Source of the DNA: an uncultured Collinsella sp. | Lineage (GTDB): Bacteria > Actinomycetota > Coriobacteriia > Coriobacteriales > Coriobacteriaceae | Assembly (NCBI GenBank): GCA_900542175.1 | Contig: UQNC01000012.1 | Span: forward strand, 1-43,768 | DNA length: 43,768 nt | Direction of reading: 5' to 3' | In this document: piece after piece, positions 1 to 7,339 of the stretch | Layout of the letters: each line of letters begins with the position of its first letter | Numbering within the stretch: the stretch's first letter is position 1 | Translations under genes and position numbers: made by a program | Notes under the pieces: model-generated | The model's input: only the letters and a program-made list of their open reading frames with translations | The model's database searches: none | Told to the model about the DNA's origin: nothing

Positions 1-14
1 ATACTCATGGAAAA

Positions 15-47
15 CCTCCCATTTCCCGATGTCCAAGAAATGGGAGG
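15..47 (-). terminator. 11-bp perfect hairpin, possible minus-strand terminator
   Basis: Arms 15-25 and 37-47 are perfectly complementary, with an 11-nt loop. On the minus strand the stem is followed by TTTT (14-11), so it would work as a terminator for leftward transcription. No minus-strand gene is visible immediately to the right, so it may equally be a leftover or the end of a gene outside the window. Confidence 0.4.
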
Positions 48-132
48 CAGTTCACAGGCACCCTTGTGGTGGTTTTACTTGTGTTGTACTTTAGCGCGAT
101 GTAGTACTACCCGAGGCCGAAGGGAGCCCAAC

Positions 133-192
133 ATGTTTAAGAACACGCAACAGCTCCTAGGCCTAGCGCTACTAGATTGGATAGCGCGCTAG
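133..192 (+). CDS. leuL: Leucine-rich leader peptide of the leu attenuator
   Basis: A 19-codon ORF starts at ATG 133 behind an AGGGAG Shine-Dalgarno sequence at 121-126 and ends at TAG 190-192. Its product, MFKNTQQLLGLALLDWIAR, has five leucines within seven residues, four of them encoded by the rare codon CTA and one by CTC. This is the signature of an amino-acid attenuator leader: ribosomes stall on the Leu codons when charged tRNA-Leu is scarce. Hairpins that fit such control lie immediately downstream, followed by a leuA remnant, which supports the assignment. The peptide itself needs no function beyond being translated. Regulation by stalling is inferred from the architecture. Confidence 0.8.
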   Translation: MFKNTQQLLGLALLDWIAR

Positions 193-279
193 GGTTGTAA
201 TCTCGCTATAACGATTTGTTGTACCCGGATGCGCTATCGTCTGCCGCTTTCAGGCGTGATGAGCGACACGGGTATTTTT
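163..279 (+). promoter_or_regulatory. Leucine attenuator: pause hairpin, antiterminator, terminator
   Basis: Three competing pairings can be read. CTAGCGC at 163-169 pairs with GCGCTAG at 186-192 (Leu codons against the leader stop). GATAGCGC at 180-187 pairs with GCGCTATC at 231-238 (antiterminator). The terminator runs 222-274: TACCCG 222-227 with CGGGTA 269-274, CGCT 232-235 with AGCG 262-265, CGTC 238-241 with GATG 258-261, and GCC 243-245 with GGC 253-255, followed by TTTTT at 275-279. The antiterminator uses bases of the terminator 5' arm, so the two exclude each other. A ribosome stalled on the Leu codons would cover 163-169, favour 180-187/231-238 and permit readthrough. Confidence 0.75.
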
Positions 280-345
280 CTATCTCTAGGCCTTCTCTCT
301 CTCCTGAAAGCCATCTGTCATAAAACGGTCAATCAGGAGGAACAT

Positions 346-917
346 ATAAGCCGCAAAATCACAATCTTTGACGCCACCCTGTGCGACGGTGAGCAGTCGC
401 CGGGCGCCAGCATGAATACCGAGGAAAAGCTCTTCATCGCCCGCCAGCTGGTGCGCATGAACGTGGACGTTATCGAGGCGGGCTTTCCCATCTCGAGTCC
501 TGGTGACTTTCGCTCCGTACAGGAGATTGGCAAGATTGCGGGCGACCGATGCACGGTATGCGGCCTGACGCGCGCTGTCGACAGGGATATCGAAGTGGCT
601 GCAGAGGCGCTCAAAACGGCCCAGAGGCCCCGTATCCATACAGGGCTGGGTGTGAGCACCAGTCACCTGCGCGACAAGCTCCATATGACTGAGGAAAGGG
701 CAATTGAGTGAGCGATCCATGCCGTCAAACATGCTCGCAAGTTCGTTGACGATGTTGAGTTTTATGCCGAGGATGCCGGCCGCTCCGATCAGGAGTTTCT
801 GGTGCGCATTATCGAGACGGCCGTAAAGGCCGGTGCCACGGTCGTGAACATCCCCGATACGATGGGCTACAACATGCCGTGGGACTTTGGCGCCGGCATC
901 CGTGACCTGCGCGGGCG
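346..917 (+). pseudogene. leuA: 2-isopropylmalate synthase remnant (N-terminal third)
   Basis: The reading frame from 346 encodes the start of 2-isopropylmalate synthase, which condenses acetyl-CoA with 2-oxoisovalerate as the first step of leucine synthesis. Recognisable are DATLCDGEQSPG (family DxTLRDGEQ; the Arg is Cys here), GFPISSPGDF and GYNMPWDF. A good Shine-Dalgarno AGGAGG (335-340) lies five bases before codon 346, but that codon is ATA instead of ATG. An in-frame TGA at 709-711 interrupts the frame, and LeuA-like sequence continues on the far side to about 915. The last two thirds are missing; the sequence then changes frame and becomes leuB. A start mutation, a nonsense codon and a deletion make this a clear pseudogene. 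Confidence 0.85.
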
Positions 918-934
918 CTGCGGGTGCGGCCGGT

Positions 935-1552
935 CAGCGTGCGGTCGACGTGATGGAGTATCGCGAGTACGAGATTGAGCGCATTGCGCGCCAGGCATTT
1001 GAGGCGGCGCGCAAACGTCGCGGCAAGGTGACGAGCGTTGATAAGCGCAACGTGCTGGAGACGAGCCGCATGTGGCGCGAGATCGTGCATCGCGTGCAAG
1101 ACGAGGAGTACTCCGACGTGGAGCTTGAGGACCTGCTCGTCGACAACGCCGCCATGCAGCTCATCAGTCGACCGGCAGGCTTTGACGTCGTGGTGACGGA
1201 GAACATGTTCGGCGACATCCTGTCCGATGAGGCGGCTCAGATTACCGGATCGCTCGGTATGCTTGCCTCTGCCTCGCTGGATGACGGCGTATCGCTGTTT
1301 GGGCCGAGCGCTGGCAGCGCTCCTGACATCGCGGGGCTCGGCGTGGCCAATCCGCTGGCTCAAATCTTGTCGCTGGCGATGCTGCTGACCTACGCGCTCG
1401 ACATGGGCGAGCAAGCCGCGTGGATCGAGAGCGCCGTGGCGCGCGTGCTCGACGAGGGCTGGCGCACCCGTGACATCGCCGATGTCAACACCCCGGCAGA
1501 TAAGATCCTCGGCACCACGACGATGGGCGACAAGGTCGTCGCCGCGCTGTAG
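935..1552 (+). pseudogene. leuB: 3-isopropylmalate dehydrogenase remnant (C-terminal part)
   Basis: From 935 the frame encodes the C-terminal half of 3-isopropylmalate dehydrogenase, the NAD-dependent third enzyme of leucine synthesis. Visible family blocks are KVTSVDKRNVLETSR, VDNAAMQL and ENMFGDILSDEAAQITGS. The N-terminal ~150 residues are absent. The cofactor-loop block that normally reads roughly YEPIHGSAPDIAG is FGPSAGSAPDIAG, having lost the usual Glu and His. An open frame runs 887-1552, but its first 16 codons come from leuA DNA in another frame. The usual intervening genes leuC and leuD are not present. A single deletion from within leuA to within leuB explains the arrangement. The protein, if made, is unlikely to be active. 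Confidence 0.82.
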
Positions 1553-1577
1553 GCGATGCCGATTCAAGCTGTCAAAT

Positions 1578-1634
1578 ATCTCAATCTGTAACATCTAAGG
1601 GGCAAAATCGTTCCTACCTGTTACAGATTGAGAT
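1578..1634. repeat. Palindromic repeat, unit 1 of a tandem pair
   Basis: ATCTCAATCTGTAACA at 1578-1593 is the perfect reverse complement of 1619-1634, a 16-bp stem around a 25-nt centre. The centre begins TCTAA and ends CCTACC. No T-run follows closely enough for a typical terminator. The same design recurs about 80 bp downstream. Confidence 0.85.
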
Positions 1635-1656
1635 TTTCGGCCGAGCATCCGTGGTC

Positions 1657-1715
1657 TGTCTCGATCTGTAACAGCTAACCGATTATTTGGGCCCTACCTG
1701 TTACAGATTGAGACA
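1657..1715. repeat. Palindromic repeat, unit 2 of a tandem pair
   Basis: Arms 1657-1673 and 1699-1715 (17 bp, one G.U-type mismatch) repeat the motif of the preceding unit. The centre is again exactly 25 nt, with CTAA near its start and CCTACC at its end, while the rest of the centre differs. Equal spacing with a diverged centre points to a repeated element, not one random hairpin. Confidence 0.85.
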
Positions 1716-1724
1716 AACCGTTGG

Positions 1725-1786
1725 GACAGGTCGGACGAGTCAGCAAAACCACCACAAAGGTGCCGGTCCCCTTCGTGGTGGTTTTT
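1725..1786. repeat. ~62-bp dispersed repeat with terminator-like palindrome, copy A
   Basis: The block starts GACAGGTCGGACGAGTCAGC and continues into a palindrome: AAAACCACCAC at 1745-1755 pairs with GTGGTGGTTTT at 1775-1785. The loop contains GGTGCCGGTCCCCTT. A near-identical block is found at 3741-3803, and the palindrome alone recurs at 6491 and 7538. With A-rich and T-rich ends it could act as a terminator in both directions, and it is the first hairpin downstream of the minus-strand DUF4179 gene. Confidence 0.8.
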
Positions 1787-1903
1787 AGCGCAACGAGGTG
1801 TTCCCAGCCGACCATACGGGCGGCCTTGTGCTCACGCTGCTCGATGACAGCGCATCTTTAGACGCGAAGTGCGGAACCGGGTGCATATACGAGCCGCGTA
1901 GCG
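1787..1903. other. Short gap between repeat copy A and the DUF4179 gene
   Basis: No supported gene. One plus-strand frame stays open from 1789 to a TGA at 1921-1923, with coding-like composition but no start codon. It could be a scrap of a deleted gene; it was not recognised. Confidence 0.3.
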
Positions 1904-3034
1904 TTACGAATTCATGGGAATGACCGTATCGCCAATTTGTACGCTTGCAATCTTGTCTGTGTTACAAACTTGCGAGAACGGCCAGGTCTTGTGGACATCA
2001 GTGGTGCCGTTATCCAGTTTATTTGCGAAATAGCCGCTGTGGCTGGTTGCGTCCTCAACATGACCGTCTTTGAACGTCACGATGAGGGGTATGTTGCCAA
2101 CGGCATCCATAGACTCCTCCATGTTTTGAGACATCTTGCCGCTGTTGTTGTCGTGTTCGATGGAACGATCTATGTTGTAGCGGACTGAAACGCCAACGCA
2201 GGATACGGTGGCCTCTTGAATCGTCGCCTTGGTGCCGTTAAAGTTGACCGATTTGGGCGCGGGAATCGTAACGGATGTATCTTCGTAATTCAGCTGGAAC
2301 TTAAGATCCCATGGGCCCGTAAGTATTTTCTTATACTCGGGAAGCTCTTTGCCAGCACGTGGCACAACGAGAGAGTTGATATGCGTGCGGACGGTCCTGC
2401 CCATAAGGCCGGGTGATTCAACGCTGAACTGTGCAAAGTATTGAATGCTGGAGTCATTGGGGTTCTTGTCAATGAGCCATGATTGGCCTTGGCCGCCATG
2501 CTCGCCATCAACGTATACGTTTCCATCGACACTTCCGGCGATAGTTCCGTTCTCGCCCGGCTCGGAAAGCTTTTTCAGGGCAGCGGGATCGTCGAACGTA
2601 AGCGTATAGGCGATGGTAACCATATCCTTGTCGCCCATGATGGCGTCGGCGGTCACGGTGACTCCGTTGTTGGAGCAGCTAGCACCGACGGGCCGGCCAA
2701 TACGGTCGATGATCTCGGTTTGAGAAGCAGGTCCGTCAAAGATGTCGGAAAGCATGTCAGAAGGAAGCGGCAGGACGCCTGTTGCCATAGCCGTGCCAGC
2801 GCCTCCAATGACGATAGCGAGGACTGCCGTTACAGCGGCAATGCGAGCGACTGTTCTTACGGGATGGCGGGCGATGCGCGGCTTGCGTCGCGTGCCATTA
2901 AAGTTGCTTTGAGCGGTCGCCGCATCGCTCGAGGCGACGGACTGAGCAATCGAGTTTGCCATGTGCTGCTTCGCATTATCGGTAAACGAAATGTGCTCCA
3001 GGGCGTGGCGATAGTCATTCGAATTCGTAGTCAT
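1904..3034 (-). CDS. DUF4179-type membrane protein, probable partner of the ECF sigma factor
   Basis: This 376-residue protein has a ~60-residue cytoplasmic N-terminus, one membrane segment at about 62-85 (rich in Ala, Val, Ile) and a large extracellular part. That part has beta-rich blocks such as VTVTADAIMGDKDMVTIAYT, typical of the DUF4179 family seen next to ECF sigma genes. Such proteins are thought to act as anti-sigma factors or surface sensors; that role here is inferred. The start at 3034 has an AAAGGAGA Shine-Dalgarno. The gene overlaps the end of the upstream sigma gene by 20 bp, implying translational coupling. Two Cys residues (about 111 and 276) lie in the outer domain. Base composition is more AT-rich than in the neighbouring ribosomal genes. 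Confidence 0.75.
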   Translation of the reverse strand: MTTNSNDYRHALEHISFTDNAKQHMANSIAQSVASSDAATAQSNFNGTRRKPRIARHPVRTVARIAAVTAVLAIVIGGAGTAMATGVLPLPSDMLSDIFDGPASQTEIIDRIGRPVGASCSNNGVTVTADAIMGDKDMVTIAYTLTFDDPAALKKLSEPGENGTIAGSVDGNVYVDGEHGGQGQSWLIDKNPNDSSIQYFAQFSVESPGLMGRTVRTHINSLVVPRAGKELPEYKKILTGPWDLKFQLNYEDTSVTIPAPKSVNFNGTKATIQEATVSCVGVSVRYNIDRSIEHDNNSGKMSQNMEESMDAVGNIPLIVTFKDGHVEDATSHSGYFANKLDNGTTDVHKTWPFSQVCNTDKIASVQIGDTVIPMNS

Positions 3035-3575
3035 TGTGGTCTCCTTTCAAGGAAAGCCGAAGTGACGCACGTCCGCGGCTAAGGTGCTGGGCGGTTGCAG
3101 CTGGCGTCGCGTGAACGGCGTCTGCGATTTCCCTGATGCTCATGCCTGCGTAGTAGTGCAAAAAGATGGCGATGCGCTGTGCTTGAGGCAGGGCCGTGGC
3201 AGCGGAAAGAATGGCGCAGTCGCGTTGCGCGAATTCTTGCTCGGTATGTGTTACGGGTGCGCAGAAATCGGGGAGCGAATCGAGGTCGACAACCGGGTGA
3301 TTCGCGTGCGTACGGCCGATATCGCGACATGCGTTCAGTGCGACTCGGATCACCCAAGCACGTTCGTGTTCGAGCGAGTCGAACGGTTGAGTGCGTTGGA
3401 GAATCTTGATCAGCGTGTCCTGGCAGATGTCTTGAGCGTCGTCAGCGGATCCAAGGGCCGAATAGCACAATCGAAGGATGAGGTCGGAATACGTGTCGAC
3501 CAAGCGCTTTGCTTCCCGCTCGATCTGATCGGCATCGCATCGGAGCGTGCTATTGCGGTTACGGCGTGCAGGCAT
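3015..3575 (-). CDS. ECF (sigma-70 family) RNA polymerase sigma factor
   Basis: A 186-residue group IV sigma factor. Region 2 is visible at about 22-60 (DTYSDLILRLCYSALGS, DDAQDICQDTLIKIL), and region 4 as a helix-turn-helix near the C-terminus (GMSIREIADAVHATPAATAQ). The ATG at 3575 was chosen because GGAGGTGA lies just upstream; the frame stays open further upstream but without signals. It overlaps the following DUF4179 gene, which probably encodes its anti-sigma or sensor partner. The pair likely answers a surface signal, but nothing in the sequence identifies the signal or the regulon. The two-gene unit is bracketed by copies of the same ~62-bp repeat. Confidence 0.88.
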   Translation of the reverse strand: MPARRNRNSTLRCDADQIEREAKRLVDTYSDLILRLCYSALGSADDAQDICQDTLIKILQRTQPFDSLEHERAWVIRVALNACRDIGRTHANHPVVDLDSLPDFCAPVTHTEQEFAQRDCAILSAATALPQAQRIAIFLHYYAGMSIREIADAVHATPAATAQHLSRGRASLRLSLKGDHNDYEFE

Positions 3576-3740
3576 AGTGTCACCTCCAATTGGTCGTGGT
3601 GGATATAGGGAAGGCGTCTCGCGAGGTCCCTCTACATACAACACGGTCGAGACTGCATAAGTTGACAAAAAAAGACGGCACGTGAGCGCCGTCCTTACAA
3701 AACAATGAGTGTTCTCGTTAATTACACAAGCACCGTGATG

Positions 3741-3803
3741 GACAGGTCGGACGAGTCAGCAAAACCACCATAAAAGTGCCTATCCCCTTCGTGGTGGTTG
3801 TTG
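3741..3803. repeat. ~62-bp dispersed repeat, copy B
   Basis: The block begins with the same GACAGGTCGGACGAGTCAGC as copy A at 1725. It carries the same palindrome in slightly decayed form (AACCACCA at 3763-3770 with TGGTGGTT at 3792-3799). It sits directly behind the stop codon of the minus-strand phosphoesterase gene, where it could serve as that gene's terminator. Copies A and B are direct repeats flanking the sigma factor locus. Confidence 0.8.
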
Positions 3804-3807
3804 GCAG

Positions 3808-4518
3808 TTACCAGGGGGTTCTGGCGGTTGAAGACTCGATTGCTTCGTGGCGTTTGAGCTCGCGGCGCATGGTTTGCGAGTTGAGCCAAGCGGCCTTCCA
3901 ACCGCGCGTGGGGTAGCGCGCCTCGTCAATTTCGATCTTGGTATAGCCGCAGGCGTTGACAATCTTCGTTCCGCATGGGTGTTGGCACTCGCGTTGAAAG
4001 TTGGGGCCGTAGCTTTGGTGCACATGCCCGTGAATCATATAGTCGGGACCCCAAGACTCAAGAGCCGCATTAAAGCACTCGAATCCTCGATGCGGCAGGT
4101 CGTCCAGGTCGCCCATGCCTGCGACGGGTGCATGGGTAAGTAGAATATCGCATCCGTCTACCAGTGCGATTTTTCGCGATAGCTTGCGCATGCGTTTTGC
4201 CATCTCGCGCTCGGTATACATGTTCGCGCCGTCGCGGTAGCGCATGGAACCGCCCAGACCCGCAATGCGAATACCTCGGTACACATATACGCTGTCCTCA
4301 ACACAAATGCACCCGCCCGGTGCATGGCGCGCGTAGCGGTCGTCGTGGTTGCCACGAACGTACACAAGCGGTTTGTTGATGACAGTGACCAAAAACTCAA
4401 GATAGTCCGGATCCAGGTCGCCTGCGGATAGAATCAGGTCAACGTCCTCAAAGCGCTCCTTGCGAAAACATTCCCACAGGCAGCGCTCCTCTACATCGGC
4501 AATGGCTAGGATATTCAT
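3808..4518 (-). CDS. Calcineurin-like metallophosphoesterase
   Basis: A 236-residue soluble phosphoesterase. Metal-binding motifs of the family appear in order: a degenerate first block near IADVEERC (family DxHG is not intact), SAGDLDPDYL, VRGNHDDRY, LLTHAPV and a final GHVHQ. This fits the small YfcE/MJ0936-like phosphodiesterases, whose substrates are often unknown. Its ATG overlaps the TGA of the upstream ParB-like/BMP fusion gene in an ATGA, so the two are translated as a pair and probably work in one pathway. A terminator-like palindrome follows directly. Substrate unknown; a nucleotide-type phosphodiester is only a guess from the partner. Confidence 0.8.
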   Translation of the reverse strand: MNILAIADVEERCLWECFRKERFEDVDLILSAGDLDPDYLEFLVTVINKPLVYVRGNHDDRYARHAPGGCICVEDSVYVYRGIRIAGLGGSMRYRDGANMYTEREMAKRMRKLSRKIALVDGCDILLTHAPVAGMGDLDDLPHRGFECFNAALESWGPDYMIHGHVHQSYGPNFQRECQHPCGTKIVNACGYTKIEIDEARYPTRGWKAAWLNSQTMRRELKRHEAIESSTARTPW

Positions 4519-6434
4519 AGGGCACGGACCTCCGGCTCGTTATCGAGCTGCGGAATCGAGCCTATAACGTTGTCAGCCAGCCAGTTCATCTCGACAATCT
4601 GCGTACTCGGCAGGGGAGGGAAGCCCTCAATCTGAACCACGCCGTCCTGGCTGTGGAGCTCGCCGCCAAATGGGTTGATGGAGCCCTCGACAATGCCGTT
4701 GCGAAGCAGCTGCACAAGTTTACGCGTCTGATAGGGTAGGCCCGGAGCGTAGCGAATATCGATGACGCCGGAGCTCATACCGTACCAGTAGTTGACGGCG
4801 CGCACCTGCTGGTCATCGGCGGTCTCGTCCCATGTGCCGTGCAGTAGGCTGCGTACGATGAGTTCGTAGTAACGGCCCCAGTTCCATACCGGCATAGCAA
4901 TACCGGTAACTTCCTTGCCGTTTACCAGACGGTGAAGCCCGTAGGCGGTGGGGTCCTCGAGAGACTTGGACATATCGGCGCCGGTCATGACGCTCACGCC
5001 CTCGCGACACATGGCTTCGGCAAGACCGCCGGCGGGAACATCTCCCCAAGTGAGGATAATCTGCGCACGAGGGTCGAGCAGCGAGGCACCGATAGCGAAG
5101 GCGTTGATTTCGCTCAGCGCGCCCGAGGCGAAGACCGACGCATGGTAGCCAATACGGTGGTTGTCGGCCATGCTGGCGGCAAGGGCGCCCAGTAGGAACT
5201 TGGCCTCGTACATCTTTCCAAAGTACGAGCGGACGCTTTGGTGGGGAAGGCCGATTGAGCAGTTCAGGAACCGAACCCGGGGATACTCAACGGCAGCTCT
5301 GAGCGCGTATTCCATCAGGCGGTGCGAGGTCGAGAAGATGACGTTAGCTCCATGTTTGACAGCCGTTTCCACGGCGGAGTAGAACACGTCCGGATTGTGA
5401 CAGTCCTCGAACGCCTCGGTGCGCACGATACCGCCAAAATGCTCATCGAGATACTGACGTCCTTGGTCGTGCAGGCTGTCCCAGCTCGACGTCGCACAGG
5501 GGAACTCATGGATAAAGGCGATGCGCAGGGGGTTGGCCGCCGAATAGACGGTCTTGCCCATAAAGAAGTTGAGCACGCCGGAGGTGGACTTGGCGGGTGC
5601 CTCTTCCTCATCGACGCTCGGCGCTTCGACAAGATCGACCTTGTCCTCGTCATTTTTGCCGGCAATGACCAGCTCGCGCCAAATCTTGCACAGGCGGTTT
5701 ACGACGATGTCCGTCGGCGTATCCAGTAGACGGTCTTGGTTGTACACGTTGAGGTAGACGAGCATGGCGTCGGCGGGCGTAATGTCCAGATGGTCGCCGC
5801 CGGCGCGCAGGTAGGCGCGTTTAAAGAGTAGGAAGGTATGGCGCAGGTAGTCGACCTTTTTCTGTGGCCACTTTTCGACAAGGTCCTGGCCGAGCATCTT
5901 GGCGAGCGTCTCATAGCTTCCCTCGTGCGAGAACTCGATCTCGTATAGGGGGCAGACGCGCCAAAACGCGCAGAACTCGCCGTACAGGCGACTTTCGACG
6001 GAATCCCATTTTCCGGGGTAGAGCCGGGTGACCTTGGCCGAAACCGTCGGGGCGTCCAGGAATTTGAGGACGCTGACGCGCTTGTTGCCCTCCTGGACGT
6101 AGAACCGATGCATGAACTCGGTGACGATGATGGGGTCGCGATAGCCCTCGGTCACCTGGATGTCGTAGAGGTTGGACCACTTGCGGGCGAACTCGGTGTT
6201 AAACGGCAGCAGGGGCATAAAGTTGCACGAAAAGGCAGACTGACGGCCCTTGGTAACCGTGCCGACGACCATTTCGAGCGGAATGTCCCTTAGGCCGACG
6301 CTCTCTCGCTGACCTAAGGGGAGCTGGGCAACGAGGCTATCGAGGTCCGTAAGGTACGGGTGCTCGCTTTGGCTGATGGCGCGACGGCGTCCCTGTTCGC
6401 CGCGCTTGCGCGCTTGACGATAGGCCTCTTCCAT
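4515..6434 (-). CDS. Cytosolic ParB-like/BMP (PnrA-like) fusion protein
   Basis: This 639-residue protein lacks a signal peptide or lipobox. Residues ~40-140 resemble a ParB/sulfiredoxin-fold domain, with GLRDIPLEMVVGTVTKGRQ and an EGNKRVSVLKF block in the place of the ParB nucleotide-binding motif. Residues ~140-290 are helical and not recognised. From about 305 (PLRIAFIHEF) to ~600 it follows the basic membrane protein/PnrA fold, normally the extracytoplasmic nucleoside-binding part of an ABC importer; INPFGGELHSQDG is typical of its end. The architecture suggests an internal sensor for a nucleoside-like ligand coupled to a nucleotide-binding domain. It is translationally coupled to the phosphoesterase. 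No permease or ATPase of a BMP transporter lies nearby. Confidence 0.75.
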   Translation of the reverse strand: MEEAYRQARKRGEQGRRRAISQSEHPYLTDLDSLVAQLPLGQRESVGLRDIPLEMVVGTVTKGRQSAFSCNFMPLLPFNTEFARKWSNLYDIQVTEGYRDPIIVTEFMHRFYVQEGNKRVSVLKFLDAPTVSAKVTRLYPGKWDSVESRLYGEFCAFWRVCPLYEIEFSHEGSYETLAKMLGQDLVEKWPQKKVDYLRHTFLLFKRAYLRAGGDHLDITPADAMLVYLNVYNQDRLLDTPTDIVVNRLCKIWRELVIAGKNDEDKVDLVEAPSVDEEEAPAKSTSGVLNFFMGKTVYSAANPLRIAFIHEFPCATSSWDSLHDQGRQYLDEHFGGIVRTEAFEDCHNPDVFYSAVETAVKHGANVIFSTSHRLMEYALRAAVEYPRVRFLNCSIGLPHQSVRSYFGKMYEAKFLLGALAASMADNHRIGYHASVFASGALSEINAFAIGASLLDPRAQIILTWGDVPAGGLAEAMCREGVSVMTGADMSKSLEDPTAYGLHRLVNGKEVTGIAMPVWNWGRYYELIVRSLLHGTWDETADDQQVRAVNYWYGMSSGVIDIRYAPGLPYQTRKLVQLLRNGIVEGSINPFGGELHSQDGVVQIEGFPPLPSTQIVEMNWLADNVIGSIPQLDNEPEVRAL

Positions 6435-6451
6435 GGTGTCTACTCCCTTAG

Positions 6452-6466
6452 TCGTTTAAACAACGA
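6452..6466. promoter_or_regulatory. Inverted repeat upstream of the ParB-like/BMP gene
   Basis: TCGTTTAAACAACGA is a perfect 5-bp-arm inverted repeat about 20 bp upstream of the start at 6434. Its position suits an operator, but no regulator is linked to it. Confidence 0.25.
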
Positions 6467-6490
6467 TATGAACCATGGTACCACGATGCG

Positions 6491-6529
6491 AAACCACCAC
6501 AAAGGTGCCTGTCCCCTTTGCGGTGGTTT
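6491..6529. terminator. Terminator-like palindrome of the GTGCCTGTCCCC-loop family
   Basis: AAACCACC (6491-6498) pairs with GGTGGTTT (6522-6529), with an inner AAAGG/CCTTT stem and the conserved loop GTGCCTGTCCCC. The stop codon of the minus-strand mscS gene lies in its right arm. It therefore ends the mscS transcript, and possibly also stops transcription from the other side. Confidence 0.7.
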
Positions 6530-7296
6530 TAGGCGATGATGGGGGCGATGGCGCGGATGCAGGCGTCGGCTGCCGTGAAAGTGGTGCTGTCGTCGCTGAC
6601 GATAAAGATGATTTTGCCCTTGACGCCAAAGTCGCCGATCTCGCTAAAAAGCACGTAGGGTTCCTTGTCAAAGCCCGAGATGGGTGAAACGGCGACCTTG
6701 GTGGCACAGGCGAGCTCGTCTGCCAGCGCGTCGAGTGAAGCCCACTTGGACGTGTCCTTGACCGCGACGGGGACGGCCACGCGCCCAAAGGGCATCAAAT
6801 GCACGAGCGTGTTCTTGGAGATGTTGGAGTTGGGGACGATGATGGTCTGTCCGCAGGCGTCCTCGATGGTCGTGTGGCGCCAAGTGATGTCCTGGACCAC
6901 GCCCGACACGCCGCCGACCTCGATATTGTCGCCGGGCTTGATGATGCCCATAAAGGTCACTTGCATGCCGCCGATAAGGTTTGATAGCGTGTCCTGAAAG
7001 CCGAGCGAGATGGCGATGCCGCCGACGCCAAGAGCGGCGACGAGCGCGTTTGCGTTAATGCCAAAGCAGTTGTCGAGGATAAAGCTGCCGCCGATCATCC
7101 AAATGACGGCACGCGCGATGTTGATGAAGATGCTCGATGCGGGAAGCGGGTTGTCGTCTCGGTTGAGTAGGTGGCGCAGGGTCTTGGATGCCACCTTGGC
7201 GGCGATGGCGGTGACTATTACCAAGATGACGGCCCAGATGATGTTGTGGACCCAGCGCTGCTCAAAGAAATGAAGAATCGGTTCAAACAATTCCAT
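6529..7296 (-). CDS. mscS: Small-conductance mechanosensitive channel, MscS family
   Basis: A 255-residue MscS-type channel that opens under membrane tension and releases solutes on hypo-osmotic shock. Three membrane helices are visible (about 18-38, 58-78 and the pore helix at ~85-120). The pore helix contains the Gly/Ala-rich run ALVAALGVGGIAISLGFQDT, followed by NLIGGMQVTF. The soluble beta domain follows with PGDNIEV, VQDITWRHTTIE and IIVPNSNISKN, all standard MscS motifs. Length is close to the E. coli protein (286). A clear AGGAGG precedes the ATG. The gene appears monocistronic and ends inside a terminator-like palindrome. Confidence 0.92.
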   Translation of the reverse strand: MELFEPILHFFEQRWVHNIIWAVILVIVTAIAAKVASKTLRHLLNRDDNPLPASSIFINIARAVIWMIGGSFILDNCFGINANALVAALGVGGIAISLGFQDTLSNLIGGMQVTFMGIIKPGDNIEVGGVSGVVQDITWRHTTIEDACGQTIIVPNSNISKNTLVHLMPFGRVAVPVAVKDTSKWASLDALADELACATKVAVSPISGFDKEPYVLFSEIGDFGVKGKIIFIVSDDSTTFTAADACIRAIAPIIA

Positions 7297-7339
7297 GTAG
7301 GGAAAACCTCCTAATGATCATTCAACCATGATACCCACC

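Noticed and set aside
7..132. Longer form of the leader peptide starting at ATG 8
   Set aside because: No ribosome binding site there, and the start lies within a hairpin; ATG 133 has AGGGAG and gives a typical leader.
887..1552. Reading 887-1552 as a functional short dehydrogenase gene
   Set aside because: The first 16 codons are out-of-frame leuA DNA, there is no ribosome site, and half of LeuB plus cofactor-loop residues are missing.
1789..1923. Open plus-strand stretch after repeat copy A
   Set aside because: It lacks a start codon and was not recognised; it may be a gene scrap but cannot be supported as a feature.
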